This document shows positions 32,810 to 42,337 of a stretch of 44,384 nt of DNA, one piece after another. How positions within the stretch are numbered: the stretch's first letter is position 1; each line of letters begins with the position of its first letter. The notes under the pieces were generated by a model. The model saw only the letters and a list, made by a program, of their open reading frames with translations, did no database searches and was not told the DNA's origin. This DNA comes from Gammaproteobacteria bacterium (GTDB taxonomy: Bacteria > Pseudomonadota > Gammaproteobacteria > SZUA-229): NCBI GenBank assembly GCA_026197015.1, contig JAPHRB010000015.1:1-44384 (forward strand), read 5' to 3'. A program made the position numbers and the translations under genes.

Positions 32810-33760
32810 TTAGTACTTTTTAATTGTTCTTTCAGACAGTATCAGCCAATTATCTTGCTGATTTTGCATATACATCTGTTTTAAAACGGTGTCTCTATAT
32901 GAGTCTGATCGATAGTTCTGTATAAATTCAACTAACACATATTTACCCTGATTTTCAACAAAAATCCTTAACTGCTCAATTTCAACATTAACACCTTTGG
33001 TAAACTTTAGACGGGCTCGTCTTATATTTTTCCATTCGGCGTAAGACTTTCTCGCATCAGAAGGTACAAAATCAGTTGAATAGGATTTTATATATTGATC
33101 AAAATCCCCCTTAGACCATGCTCGTGACCAGTCAAGCAACTGTTGCTTAATATGCCTGCCGATATCATTTTGAGTTGCGCCTTCCGAAACCTGTTGAGGC
33201 TCAACTACCTGTTGATGCTCGACTAACTGAGGTTTTTCTACAAACACTTCTTTTATAACAATTTTTTCTACTTCTTTTTCTACTTCTTTTTCTATAATTT
33301 TTACAGGTTGATAAATTGTCTTAATTAACTCCAGCTCCGGCATACTACTCTGCTGATCTGAACCCAACGCCTTATCGTATGCCAGGGTTGCAAGATAGCC
33401 ATATAATTCAGATCGATTTTTCTGAGTAATTCTGTAACCTGGTGAGCTAATTACTGCTTGCTCAAGCACAGTTAAAGCCTCATCGGTTCTGCCTGTATTT
33501 AGTAAAAGTATAGCTAAATTGTTACCTGGTTCTGGCCAATACTGATTACGTTTTAATAAATCACGATATATTGGTTCAGCTTCTAACCACTGTTTTTGTG
33601 TAGATAACCTCACCGCCTTCGAAAACAACTTTTTATCATCATTAAAAATTTTCAGATCATCCACACCTGCCATAATCGCTGTCGAAAACAGAAATAATAG
33701 CAAATATGTAAATCCACGAAATACCATGGGCAAATACTGCTGAAAAATTTTATAGGCCAT
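32810..33760 (-). CDS. TPR protein with NTF2-like C-terminal domain
   Basis: A 316-residue protein with an N-terminal signal or TM segment (about 14-32). TPR-type helices follow (about 45-130, with W-L-E-A-E-P-I-Y-R-D-L-L and L-A-I-L-L-L-N-T-G-R-T-D-E-A). A charged repeat around 158-180 (E-K-E-V-E-K-E-V-E-K) leads to a C-terminal NTF2/SnoaL-like domain (about 200-315). That domain resembles the C-terminus of the next gene product, the Csd6-like protein. The 29-base gap implies one operon, so it may be a scaffold or regulator for that enzyme. I assign no activity. Confidence 0.72.
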   Translation of the reverse strand: MAYKIFQQYLPMVFRGFTYLLLFLFSTAIMAGVDDLKIFNDDKKLFSKAVRLSTQKQWLEAEPIYRDLLKRNQYWPEPGNNLAILLLNTGRTDEALTVLEQAVISSPGYRITQKNRSELYGYLATLAYDKALGSDQQSSMPELELIKTIYQPVKIIEKEVEKEVEKIVIKEVFVEKPQLVEHQQVVEPQQVSEGATQNDIGRHIKQQLLDWSRAWSKGDFDQYIKSYSTDFVPSDARKSYAEWKNIRRARLKFTKGVNVEIEQLRIFVENQGKYVLVEFIQNYRSDSYRDTVLKQMYMQNQQDNWLILSERTIKKY

Positions 33761-33778
33761 AAAAAATATTAATATATT

Positions 33779-35293
33779 TTACTGGTTGCTGTATAAGTCA
33801 ATTCCAGCCAAATTATTCGATTGCTCACGTTTAGATTTAGCTGTGTCTGAGCGCGAGTCATCCAGATTTTTCAGATAGGCTTTGTCAATATCACCGGTAA
33901 TATATTCACCGTTAAAACAGGAACTATCAAAACTATCAATTTTGTCATTACCATGTTTAACCGCGTGAATTAAGTCATCTAAATCCTGATAAATCAACCA
34001 GTCTGCACCTATTTCTTTGGTGATCTCTTCAGTGCTTCGCCCATGAGCTACAAACTCTTTTGGTGAAGGCATATCAATACCATATACATTAGGGTATCTG
34101 ACCGGAGGCGCTGCAGATGCCATATACACATTTTTAGCGCCCGCTTCTCTAGCCATTTGAATAATTTGCTTGGATGTTGTTCCTCGAACAATAGAGTCAT
34201 CTACCAACAGAACATTTTTGTCTTTAAACTCCAGATCAATCGCATTTAATTTCTGGCGTACTGATTTTTTTCGTTGAACCTGCCCAGGCATAATAAATGT
34301 ACGGCCAATATATCTATTTTTAATAAAACCTTCTCTATACTTCACACCTAAATGATAAGCCACATCCAGTGCCGCCGTTCTACTCGTATCTGGAATTGGT
34401 ATAACCACATCTATATCGTGATTCGGCCTTTCACGTAGAATCTTTTGCACCAGTGTTGTACCCATTCTTAAACGGGCTTTATAAACTGAAATATCATCAA
34501 TAATAGAATCTGGGCGTGCAAAATAAACATACTCAAAGATACAGGGATTACTTTTAGGGTTTTCTGCACATTGCTTACTTGAAAAATTACCATCGATATC
34601 AATATAAATCGCTTCACCTGGCTTCAGATCACGTACCAGTTCAAAACCTAATGCATGTAATGCCACGCTCTCGGATGCAACGATATATTCGGTACCTGTT
34701 TCCGACTCCCGCTTACCATAACAAACCGGGCGAATACCATTTGGGTCACGAAATGCCAGCACGCCTTTACCCACAATAGTTGCGACAACAGCATAACCAC
34801 CCGTGCAACGTTTGTGAACAGCAGAAACGGCTTTAAAAATTTCTTCTGATGTTACCTGTAATTTTTTCAATGCCTGTAATTCATGGGCGAAAATATTTAA
34901 TAAAATTTCAGAATCTGAATCGGTATTTATATGCCGCATATCATCTTTATATAACTGCGCTTTTAACTCTTCAGCATTAGTTAAATTACCATTATGTGCT
35001 ATAGCAATACCGTAAGGAGAGTTCACATAAAAGGGCTGAGACTCGGCTACTGACGAGCAACCGGCAGTTGGGTAACGTACATGTCCTATGCCCATATTGC
35101 CTGATAACTGTGACATGCTATCTGCATTAAACACATCACTCACTAATCCATTACTTTTACGTAAATGGAATTTATTACCCTCACTGGTGACAATGCCAGC
35201 AGCATCTTGCCCGCGATGCTGCAATATGATTAATGCATCATATAACAACTGATTAACAGGACTTCGGCCAACAATACCGACTATACCGCACAT
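33779..35293 (-). CDS. purF: Amidophosphoribosyltransferase
   Basis: PurF catalyses the first committed step of purine synthesis, making phosphoribosylamine from PRPP and glutamine. The 504-residue product starts M-C-G-I-V-G, with C2 the N-terminal nucleophile of the glutaminase domain (1-235). The PRPP-binding signature V-L-L-V-D-D-S-I-V-R-G-T-T lies near 360. It is in the conserved cvpA-purF order, 95 bases after cvpA. The expected PurR control cannot be judged here. Confidence 0.98.
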   Translation of the reverse strand: MCGIVGIVGRSPVNQLLYDALIILQHRGQDAAGIVTSEGNKFHLRKSNGLVSDVFNADSMSQLSGNMGIGHVRYPTAGCSSVAESQPFYVNSPYGIAIAHNGNLTNAEELKAQLYKDDMRHINTDSDSEILLNIFAHELQALKKLQVTSEEIFKAVSAVHKRCTGGYAVVATIVGKGVLAFRDPNGIRPVCYGKRESETGTEYIVASESVALHALGFELVRDLKPGEAIYIDIDGNFSSKQCAENPKSNPCIFEYVYFARPDSIIDDISVYKARLRMGTTLVQKILRERPNHDIDVVIPIPDTSRTAALDVAYHLGVKYREGFIKNRYIGRTFIMPGQVQRKKSVRQKLNAIDLEFKDKNVLLVDDSIVRGTTSKQIIQMAREAGAKNVYMASAAPPVRYPNVYGIDMPSPKEFVAHGRSTEEITKEIGADWLIYQDLDDLIHAVKHGNDKIDSFDSSCFNGEYITGDIDKAYLKNLDDSRSDTAKSKREQSNNLAGIDLYSNQ

Positions 35294-35388
35294 ATAAACC
35301 TCAACAGCAAATTTGCTAAATTATTAGAGCCGAAAACAAACATTATGATGCATCTATTCTAATTACAAAAAAACAATAGAATACATCT

Positions 35389-35877
35389 TTAATAAGAAAA
35401 GTATTTCGCAACATCATCGGGTAAATAACCTTGCAGCCACAACGCCAGAGTTTCAAATCTTTCAATTAAAATGGATGACTGCCACCAGTCGTGAGCCGGC
35501 GCATTGGTTAAACCGGCCACAAAAACCAGTGCAATGACTACAACCAGCCCCAAAGAAGCACCAAGTATCAAACCCAGTACACGATCTAAACCACTTAAAC
35601 CCGTTTTACTCACAAACTGACGCACTAGAAAACTAACAACGGCGCCAACCATAATAGTAAGAACAAAGAGTATACCCATTGCTGCAGCTAGCCTCATAGG
35701 CGGTGACTCAATAGATGTTAGCATTGATGCAGCAAGATTAGGCGCAAAACTAAAAGATATTATACTGGCCGCTAACCAGGTACCTAATGCAATGGCAATT
35801 TTAGCAAAACCCCAGATTAATCCGAGTACCAGTAAAACAGCTATTATGGTAACTATTCCAAAATCAACAAGGGTCAT
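35389..35877 (-). CDS. cvpA: CvpA family membrane protein
   Basis: A 162-residue inner-membrane protein with four hydrophobic spans (about 5-25, 28-48, 63-86, 100-124) and the D-x-x-L-G-L-I-L-G-A-x-L-G-L motif of the CvpA/colicin V production family. Its exact role is unresolved; it is needed for colicin V production and envelope stress tolerance in E. coli. It lies between the SPOR protein gene and purF, the usual order. The start MTLVDFGIV fits family N-termini. Confidence 0.95.
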   Translation of the reverse strand: MTLVDFGIVTIIAVLLVLGLIWGFAKIAIALGTWLAASIISFSFAPNLAASMLTSIESPPMRLAAAMGILFVLTIMVGAVVSFLVRQFVSKTGLSGLDRVLGLILGASLGLVVVIALVFVAGLTNAPAHDWWQSSILIERFETLALWLQGYLPDDVAKYFSY

Positions 35878-35917
35878 TCCTTATTTCCTGCATTCATATT
35901 TGTTGTTTCAAATTGTC

Positions 35918-36376
35918 TCATGGATGTTGTACTAACATACCTTTCATTTTCTCTTTTTTTCTCAACTCAAGCTTAATCTGCTCTAATCGTTTCTTATCAA
36001 GCTCAGGACCAATTCTTACTCTATATGTGGTTCTATCTGGTTTTTTCAAAACATCAACATAACTCGCGTAACCTTTGGCTCTAAGCTTATCTCGCATCGC
36101 CTCAGCATTCGATTCTCTGGAAAAACTTCCTAACTGCAAAGCCCATGCGTGTACTGATGACTCTTCGGACTTTATACGTTTATTAATAGTAACCGCAGAA
36201 TCGGTGGATTCTATATAACCGGATATAGGTTTGAACTCTGGTTTATCCGGTATTTCTACTTTATTACTATAACGTGATTTATGCCCGGCACCATCTAGCC
36301 ATTCGGGCACTAGAATAACCAGAAAAGCCGCTAGAACGATAGCTCCGATAATACGTTTACGTAGTTTTCTATCCAA
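35918..36376 (-). CDS. SPOR-domain protein (DedD-like)
   Basis: The 152-residue product has a short basic cytosolic start, one TM span at about 9-25, a linker, and a C-terminal SPOR domain (about 77-150) beginning W-A-L-Q-L-G-S-F-S and including Y-R-V-R-I-G-P. SPOR domains bind denuded septal glycan, so it is likely a divisome protein. It sits between folC and cvpA, the position of dedD in gammaproteobacteria. I withhold the symbol because sequence similarity outside the domain is low. Confidence 0.9.
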   Translation of the reverse strand: MDRKLRKRIIGAIVLAAFLVILVPEWLDGAGHKSRYSNKVEIPDKPEFKPISGYIESTDSAVTINKRIKSEESSVHAWALQLGSFSRESNAEAMRDKLRAKGYASYVDVLKKPDRTTYRVRIGPELDKKRLEQIKLELRKKEKMKGMLVQHP

Positions 36377-36390
36377 TCCAGTTCCAGAAT

Positions 36391-37686
36391 TTAATTGTCA
36401 TTGCACTGGTTAAAATAAGCTGTGGCTTCAGAAACCGTATAAAATGAACCAAACACTATTATACGATCCTCTTCTGATGCTAAAGTTCGAGCTTTGACGC
36501 ACGCTTCAGTCACGCTTTCACAAACCGAGAGTTTAACATTTGTATGCACAGCACGCACCGCTTGTGCCAAGTTTTTTGATGACATTGCGCGACTCGTTAA
36601 AAATCCCGCACTCACCCAGTGGTCAATTTCTGGCTGAACAGCTGCCAGCACTTTACCCACTTCCTTATCCGCAAGCATGGCAACAACAGCAATCGTTTTA
36701 CCTTTTACCGGATTTTCACCTAATGTATTACTTAACATTCTGGCAGATTGCTCATTATGAGCCACGTCAACAATCACCCTGGGGGACTCACAAATCTGTT
36801 GATACCGTCCAGCAAGACTGACTTTCTGCAGGCCTTTAGCAACAGTACTACTATCCAGCTTTTGCGGTAGTTCCAGCAACGAGATGGCCATTATCGCCGC
36901 CGCCGCATTCTGTATCTGAAAGCCGCCTTTTAAGGCAGGTACAGGCAAATCTGATAAATAAAAGTTCGCGGCTTTTAATTGCCAGCTATTATTGCCCAAC
37001 CCCTGATACAAATAATCTTTACCTAAAGTAATCAGCTTAACCTTATGTTCTTCAGCATACTTTAGTAATGACTCTGGTGCTTTAAATATACTCACCACGG
37101 CAGGTTTACCTGGCCGCATAATACCGGCCTTTTCTCTGCCAATAAGCTCTATATCATCACCTAACCAGTCAATATGGTCGATAGCAATACTTGTAATAAC
37201 AGCGACATTTGCATCTATTACATTTACTGCATCCAGACGGCCACCTAAACCAACCTCAAGCAAAACAACATCTACCTGAAATTTTTTAAAAATGACTAAC
37301 GCAGCTAGCGTAGCAAACTCAAAATACGTAAGAGGAACATCACCTCTTGCCTGATCGATTACATCAAACGCTTCACACAACACGTCATCAGAAACCGCTT
37401 GCTGGTTAATTTTAAAACGTTCATTATATTTAAACAGGTGAGGTGAAGTATAACTGCCAACAGAAATATTAGACTGCTTCAAAATAGACTCAATGAAGGC
37501 GACAGTAGAGCCTTTTCCATTGGTTCCCGCAACAGTAATAACCGGACAGAAAAAGTCGGCTGAAAAGTTTAAGCTTTTAAATACTTGAGAAACACGATCA
37601 AGACCTAGATCTATTTCTTTAGGATTAAGACTCTCTTGCCAGGTGAGCCAGTCTTGAAGTTTATTATATCTCATATTATTTGCCAC
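36391..37686 (-). CDS. folC: Dihydrofolate/folylpolyglutamate synthase
   Basis: FolC adds glutamate to dihydropteroate and folates in the cytosol. The 431-residue Mur-ligase-fold protein has the P-loop V-A-G-T-N-G-K-G-S-T (50-59), Y-T-S-P-H-L near 80, the L-E-V-G-L-G-G-R-L-D-A-V-N metal/ATP motif near 146-158 and the D-V-A-H-N motif of the C-terminal domain. It follows accD by 51 bases and precedes the SPOR gene by 14, the normal accD-folC-dedD arrangement. Confidence 0.97.
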   Translation of the reverse strand: MANNMRYNKLQDWLTWQESLNPKEIDLGLDRVSQVFKSLNFSADFFCPVITVAGTNGKGSTVAFIESILKQSNISVGSYTSPHLFKYNERFKINQQAVSDDVLCEAFDVIDQARGDVPLTYFEFATLAALVIFKKFQVDVVLLEVGLGGRLDAVNVIDANVAVITSIAIDHIDWLGDDIELIGREKAGIMRPGKPAVVSIFKAPESLLKYAEEHKVKLITLGKDYLYQGLGNNSWQLKAANFYLSDLPVPALKGGFQIQNAAAAIMAISLLELPQKLDSSTVAKGLQKVSLAGRYQQICESPRVIVDVAHNEQSARMLSNTLGENPVKGKTIAVVAMLADKEVGKVLAAVQPEIDHWVSAGFLTSRAMSSKNLAQAVRAVHTNVKLSVCESVTEACVKARTLASEEDRIIVFGSFYTVSEATAYFNQCNDN

Positions 37687-37737
37687 AAAGGCACGAGCAC
37701 ACGAAGAGTTTTCTACAAGCGCCTGTGCGGCGAAGAC

Positions 37738-38607
37738 TTATGCCGCAGGTTTGTTCTGCATCATGCTTAACAGACTAGCAATTTTATCTCGCATATCACG
37801 ACGATCAACAATCATATCAATTGCGCCATGCTCTAATAAAAATTCACTACGTTGAAAACCTTCAGGTAATGTTTCACGCACGGTTTGTTCAATAACACGT
37901 GGCCCGGCAAAACCAATTAATGCATTTGGCTCACCAATATTTAAATCACCCAACATAGCTAAACTGGCCGATACACCACCCATCGTAGGATCAGTCATAA
38001 CTGAAATAAAAGGTACTCCACGTTGCGACATTTTCTGTAATACCGCAGATGTTTTCGACATTTGCATTAGTGAAAATAGTGACTCCTGCATTCGAGCTCC
38101 ACCCGATGCAGAAAAACAAACCAGTGGTATTTCTTCTTCAAGACAAATATTTGCAGCTCTAACGAATTTTTCGCCAACCACCGAGCCCATGGAGCCACCC
38201 ATAAATTTAAACTCAAATGCAGCCGCCACTAATGGAATATTTTTTACCTGTCCTTTAATTACAATTAAAACATCATTTTCGCTGGTCGCTTTTTGAGCGC
38301 TTAAAATACGATCTTTATATTTTTTACTATCTTTAAACTTTAAAATATCAAGTGGTTTAATATTAGCAGCCACCTCTTCCCTTGGTTCTTCATCAAGAAA
38401 ATTCTCCAGGCGTCTACGTGCATTCATTCGCATATGATGATGACACTTAGGACATACATCATGATTACGTTCTAACTCTGCACGATATAACACAGCATTA
38501 CATGAATTACATTTTGTCCACAGGCCTTCTGGCACAGAGCCTTTCTTATCTGCATCATTCGCTTCAGTTCGAATGCGCGATGGCATTAATTTTTCAAACC
38601 AGTTCAT
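37738..38607 (-). CDS. accD: Acetyl-CoA carboxylase carboxyltransferase subunit beta
   Basis: AccD is the beta half of the carboxyltransferase that forms malonyl-CoA. The N-terminal C4 zinc ribbon is C-x2-C and C-x2-C (C-N-S-C and C-P-K-C, about residues 33-56), followed by the crotonase-like domain with F-S-A-S-G-G-A-R-M-Q-E. A longer frame to 38664 exists, but AAAGGTAAT lies just before this ATG and the N-terminus M-N-W-F-E-K-L-M-P-S is the family standard, so I use 38607 (289 residues). Confidence 0.97.
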   Translation of the reverse strand: MNWFEKLMPSRIRTEANDADKKGSVPEGLWTKCNSCNAVLYRAELERNHDVCPKCHHHMRMNARRRLENFLDEEPREEVAANIKPLDILKFKDSKKYKDRILSAQKATSENDVLIVIKGQVKNIPLVAAAFEFKFMGGSMGSVVGEKFVRAANICLEEEIPLVCFSASGGARMQESLFSLMQMSKTSAVLQKMSQRGVPFISVMTDPTMGGVSASLAMLGDLNIGEPNALIGFAGPRVIEQTVRETLPEGFQRSEFLLEHGAIDMIVDRRDMRDKIASLLSMMQNKPAA

Positions 38608-38726
38608 TGTATTACCTTTACATTTGTAGTTTCGCTTACAGGCGAACTTATACAGCTGCACCACTCATAAAATCCATCATCGTGGTAATAGTAATTCCAT
38701 TTACATTTTACAGCGCCTACAGTTAA

Positions 38727-39530
38727 TTATTTATCCATTGCTTCACGCATTGATGACAGTAATGCGCAAACCTGTTTAGACATTTCTTCTGGATTATCTG
38801 CATTTTCTGCAATTCGATTCACAAGAGCACTACCTACCACAACCGCATCAGCAACAGACGCCACCTGTGCAGCAGATTCTGCATCTCGAATACCAAAACC
38901 AACACCAACGGGTATAGATGTATGACCCCGAATTTGCTCCACTTTTTTAACCACTGACGCAACATCTAAATTAGCAGAACCCGTAACACCTTTTAATGAC
39001 ACATAATAAACAAAACCACTCGCCTGATCACATATCAGTTGCATACGCTCATCAGTACTCGTCGGCGCCAATAAAAAGATCATATCTATTTTATTAACTT
39101 TTAATGCGCTAATTAAATCAGCACCTTCTTCCGGTGGTAGATCAACCAGTATTAAACCATCAACACCGGAACTTGCCGCTGCTTTTGCAAATTTTTCATA
39201 TCCCATTACTTCAACAGGATTGGTGTAACCCATTAAAACAATCGGTGTATTGTTATCTTTACTGCGAAACTCTTTAACCATGCCAAGCACATCAGTGAGG
39301 CTCACATTATGTTTTAATGCACGTTCACAGGCCAACTGAATAACCGGGCCTTCTGCCATTGGGTCTGAAAATGGAATCCCCAATTCTAAAATATTTGCAC
39401 CCGCCTGCACCATATCATGCATTAAATTCACAGTAACTGAAGGATGAGGATCACCCGCTGTAATATACGGAATTAATGCCGTTTTTCTGGCTGCCTTTAA
39501 AGTCTCAAAGCTTGCTTGTAAACGACTCAC
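38727..39530 (-). CDS. trpA: Tryptophan synthase alpha subunit
   Basis: TrpA cleaves indole-3-glycerol phosphate to indole, which is channelled to TrpB. The 267-residue TIM barrel has the catalytic E in L-E-L-G-I-P-F-S-D-P (near 47-56) with D near 58, and the phosphate-binding G-V-G-F-G-I and V-V-V-G-S-A-L-V loops. The start is a GTG whose GTGA overlaps the trpB stop, so translation is coupled. It precedes accD in the order trpF-trpB-trpA-accD. Confidence 0.97.
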   Translation of the reverse strand: MSRLQASFETLKAARKTALIPYITAGDPHPSVTVNLMHDMVQAGANILELGIPFSDPMAEGPVIQLACERALKHNVSLTDVLGMVKEFRSKDNNTPIVLMGYTNPVEVMGYEKFAKAAASSGVDGLILVDLPPEEGADLISALKVNKIDMIFLLAPTSTDERMQLICDQASGFVYYVSLKGVTGSANLDVASVVKKVEQIRGHTSIPVGVGFGIRDAESAAQVASVADAVVVGSALVNRIAENADNPEEMSKQVCALLSSMREAMDK

Positions 39531-40744
39531 AGTTCTATACCTTCTATTTCTGCGATTGTATTAATATCTTTATCTCCACGCCCTGAAAGATTGATAATAA
39601 TAATTTTATCTTTATCCATTGTCTTCGCCAGTTTCGCAGCATAAGCTAATGCATGGCTTGATTCCAGCGCAGGAATAATACCTTCTGTAAGTGTAAGCTC
39701 GTGAAAGGCTGCCAGTGCTTCTTTATCTGTAATTGCGACATAATTCGCACGACCACAGTCTTTTAACCAGGCATGTTCAGGCCCAACACCAGGATAATCA
39801 AGACCCGCAGAAACACAATGTGTTTCTATAATCTGCCCATTATCATCTTCCATTAAATAAGTACGATTTCCATGTAACACACCAGAGCTACCAGCACATA
39901 AAGGTGCGGCATGATTAGGTGTATCAATGCCATCACCAGCACCTTCAACACCGTACATTTTTACATCTTCATCACCCAGAAACGGATGAAATAAACCAAT
40001 TGCATTTGATCCCCCGCCCACACAGGCAACCAGCGCATCCGGCAAACGACCTGCTTTTTCTAGAATCTGTCGTTTTGCTTCACGACCTATTACGGTTTGA
40101 AAATCACGAACCATAGCCGGGTAAGGGTGAGGCCCCGCAACGGTACCAATAATATAAAATGTATTGTCTATATTGGTTACCCAGTCACGCATGGCTTCAT
40201 TAAGAGCATCTTTAAGTGTTCTTGAACCTGATGTAACAGGCACCACTTTTGCACCCAGTAATTTCATTCTATATACATTAGGCGCCTGACGTTTAACGTC
40301 CTCTTCACCCATATAAACAACACACTCCATACCAAGGCGAGCAGCAACTGTTGCAGACGCAACACCGTGCTGACCGGCACCGGTTTCTGCGATTATGCGT
40401 TTTTTACCCATGTATTTGGCTAATAAACCCTGACCTATTGTGTTATTTATTTTATGTGCGCCGGTATGATTTAAATCTTCACGTTTCAAATATATCTGTG
40501 CGCCACCCAGTTCATTTGACCAGCGTTCTGCATGATATAAAGGACTCGGGCGACCCACATAATCGGCCAGATCCTTATCAAACGCCGCCTGAAATTTCTC
40601 ATCGGTTTTTACTTTTTCGTAAGCCTGTCGTAATTCCTCTATCGGCTCCATTAAAGTTTCAGCGACAAATTTGCCGCCATAAATACCAAAGTGACCACGC
40701 TCATCAGGCATGGAATAATAATCGTTACAAGTATCTTCTTTCAT
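39527..40744 (-). CDS. trpB: Tryptophan synthase beta subunit
   Basis: TrpB condenses indole with serine using PLP. The 405-residue product has the PLP lysine in H-T-G-A-H-K-I-N-N-T (near 86-95), the catalytic glutamate in E-T-G-A-G-Q-H-G and the phosphate-binding G-G-G-S-N-A-I-G. It lies 15 bases after trpF and overlaps trpA. Nothing is unusual. Confidence 0.98.
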   Translation of the reverse strand: MKEDTCNDYYSMPDERGHFGIYGGKFVAETLMEPIEELRQAYEKVKTDEKFQAAFDKDLADYVGRPSPLYHAERWSNELGGAQIYLKREDLNHTGAHKINNTIGQGLLAKYMGKKRIIAETGAGQHGVASATVAARLGMECVVYMGEEDVKRQAPNVYRMKLLGAKVVPVTSGSRTLKDALNEAMRDWVTNIDNTFYIIGTVAGPHPYPAMVRDFQTVIGREAKRQILEKAGRLPDALVACVGGGSNAIGLFHPFLGDEDVKMYGVEGAGDGIDTPNHAAPLCAGSSGVLHGNRTYLMEDDNGQIIETHCVSAGLDYPGVGPEHAWLKDCGRANYVAITDKEALAAFHELTLTEGIIPALESSHALAYAAKLAKTMDKDKIIIINLSGRGDKDINTIAEIEGIEL

Positions 40745-40759
40745 TTTCGCTTATCACTA

Positions 40760-41419
40760 TTAATCACAATCGACACGTTTAATTTCACTCATTAATCGCA
40801 CCATTAAAGTACTGTCTTTTATACCCGGTGCTGATTCAACACCCGAGCTTAAATCGACCGCATAAGGTTTAATCTGTTGTATTGCATCCGCTACATTATC
40901 CGGTTTTAGACCACCCGCCAGTATAATTTTCTGTCGCAGTTTTTCTGGAATAGATAACCAGTCAAATGTTTGCCCCGTGCCACCCGACTCACCTGTGGCA
41001 TGACTATCTAACAAGATGCTTCGTGCACTTTTATACTGCTCAGATAAAGCAACGATATCACTTACGCCTTCCACACCGAGGGCTTTTATATAAGGGTTAC
41101 CAAAAGACTCACAAAACTCAACTGACTCAGTACCGTGAAACTGCAGACAATCAATATTCACTTCTGCGAGTACCTTTCTCACTAAACTTTCATCCGGGTT
41201 TAAAAATAAAGCGGTGGTTGTCACAAAACCCGGAAGCTGCTGGCATATAAGCCGGGCTGTTTTTATATCTATATTTCGCGGGCTTTTGTCATAAAAAACA
41301 AAACCCAGCGCATCTACACCCAATAGAGCAGCTTCCAGGGCATCGTCAAGTCGGGTAATACCACAAATTTTTACGCGGGTTCTCGGGTTCAAAAGCCTAA
41401 CAAACCTGTCTTGAGTCAC
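40760..41419 (-). CDS. trpF: Phosphoribosylanthranilate isomerase
   Basis: TrpF performs the Amadori rearrangement to CdRP in tryptophan synthesis. The 219-residue barrel has the general base Cys in V-K-I-C-G-I-T-R (near 17-24), the general acid Asp in L-L-D-S-H (near 135-139) and the C-terminal D-L-S-S-G-V-E motif. The frame starts with 12 residues ahead of the usual K-I-C-G start, so a shorter start cannot be excluded. It lies 52 bases after truA. Confidence 0.96.
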   Translation of the reverse strand: MTQDRFVRLLNPRTRVKICGITRLDDALEAALLGVDALGFVFYDKSPRNIDIKTARLICQQLPGFVTTTALFLNPDESLVRKVLAEVNIDCLQFHGTESVEFCESFGNPYIKALGVEGVSDIVALSEQYKSARSILLDSHATGESGGTGQTFDWLSIPEKLRQKIILAGGLKPDNVADAIQQIKPYAVDLSSGVESAPGIKDSTLMVRLMSEIKRVDCD

Positions 41420-41471
41420 AAAAAGGGCATTTTAACAGAAATTCACTGTCATCCCGAATATTTCATGACTT

Positions 41472-42254
41472 TCAGGTGAAATTTGGTAAGTAGATCCTGT
41501 TATTAATTCCAATCTCTTCCGGGTAGCTCACCTTCACCAGATAAAGACCCTCTGCCGGTGCCGTCGGCCCTGCCTGATTACGATCTTTACAACTCATTAA
41601 GTCTGACATCCAGGTAACCGGTTTTACTTCCTGACCAACCATAATTAATGAGCCAACAATATTTCTTACCATATGATGCAAAAAGGCATTCGCTTCAATA
41701 TCGATATAAATATAATCTCCATCACGGCTTACCTTTACCCAGTTAACACGTCGCATGGCATGTTCAGCCTGACAAGCGGAAGAACGGAATGATGTAAAAT
41801 CCTGCTCCCCCAACAGTGTTTGTGCGGCCTGATGCATCGCCTCTACATTAAAGGCACCATGTTTCCAGGTAACTTTTTTACTTAATAACGCCGGTCGTGC
41901 AGGTCGGTTTAATATAATATATCGATATTGTCTTGCGGTGGCACTGAAACGCGCACTGAAATCATCATCAACTGTTTTAGACCAAATAGACGCAACATCA
42001 TCTGGAAGATGGGTATTCACTCCCATTACCCAGGCCTTGTCTTTGCGCAACACATCACACTCGAAATGCACCACTTGCCCGGTTGCGTGTACACCTGTAT
42101 CGGTCCGCCCGGCGCAAACTATTTGAACAGGCTGATTTGCAACACTTGATAATGCTTTTTCCACACACTGCTGAACCGTACGAGTCCCGTGCTTTTGCAT
42201 TTGCCAGCCGGAAAACTCACTACCGTCGTACTCTATGCCTAGTGCGAATTTCAT
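41472..42254 (-). CDS. truA: tRNA pseudouridine(38-40) synthase
   Basis: TruA converts uridines 38-40 of the tRNA anticodon arm to pseudouridine. The 260-residue product has the catalytic aspartate in A-G-R-T-D-T-G-V-H-A (near 49-58), the Y-x-Y-x-I-L motif near 108-113 and the F-L-H-H-M-V-R-N-I-V-G-S motif near 190-201. It is in the fimV-truA-trpF order, but a palindromic element separates it from fimV. Confidence 0.97.
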   Translation of the reverse strand: MKFALGIEYDGSEFSGWQMQKHGTRTVQQCVEKALSSVANQPVQIVCAGRTDTGVHATGQVVHFECDVLRKDKAWVMGVNTHLPDDVASIWSKTVDDDFSARFSATARQYRYIILNRPARPALLSKKVTWKHGAFNVEAMHQAAQTLLGEQDFTSFRSSACQAEHAMRRVNWVKVSRDGDYIYIDIEANAFLHHMVRNIVGSLIMVGQEVKPVTWMSDLMSCKDRNQAGPTAPAEGLYLVKVSYPEEIGINNRIYLPNFT

Positions 42255-42337
42255 GTGTTAATTTCCTGATGCTTGTTATTCACTATAACGAACACCTCCT
42301 CAGTTTTTTGAATGGGTGAGAATGCGTACTGCTGTGG

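Noticed and set aside
33241..33300. Short tandem repeat in the TPR protein gene
   Set aside because: It encodes the E-K-E-V coiled-coil-like linker and is not an intergenic or CRISPR-type repeat.
35340..35388. ATTCTA/TAGAAT hairpin between cvpA and purF
   Set aside because: Only 6 bp of stem around a long A-rich loop in AT-rich DNA; too weak to call.
38608..38664. N-terminal extension of AccD
   Set aside because: The family start M-N-W-F-E-K with a good ribosome binding site is 57 bases further in.
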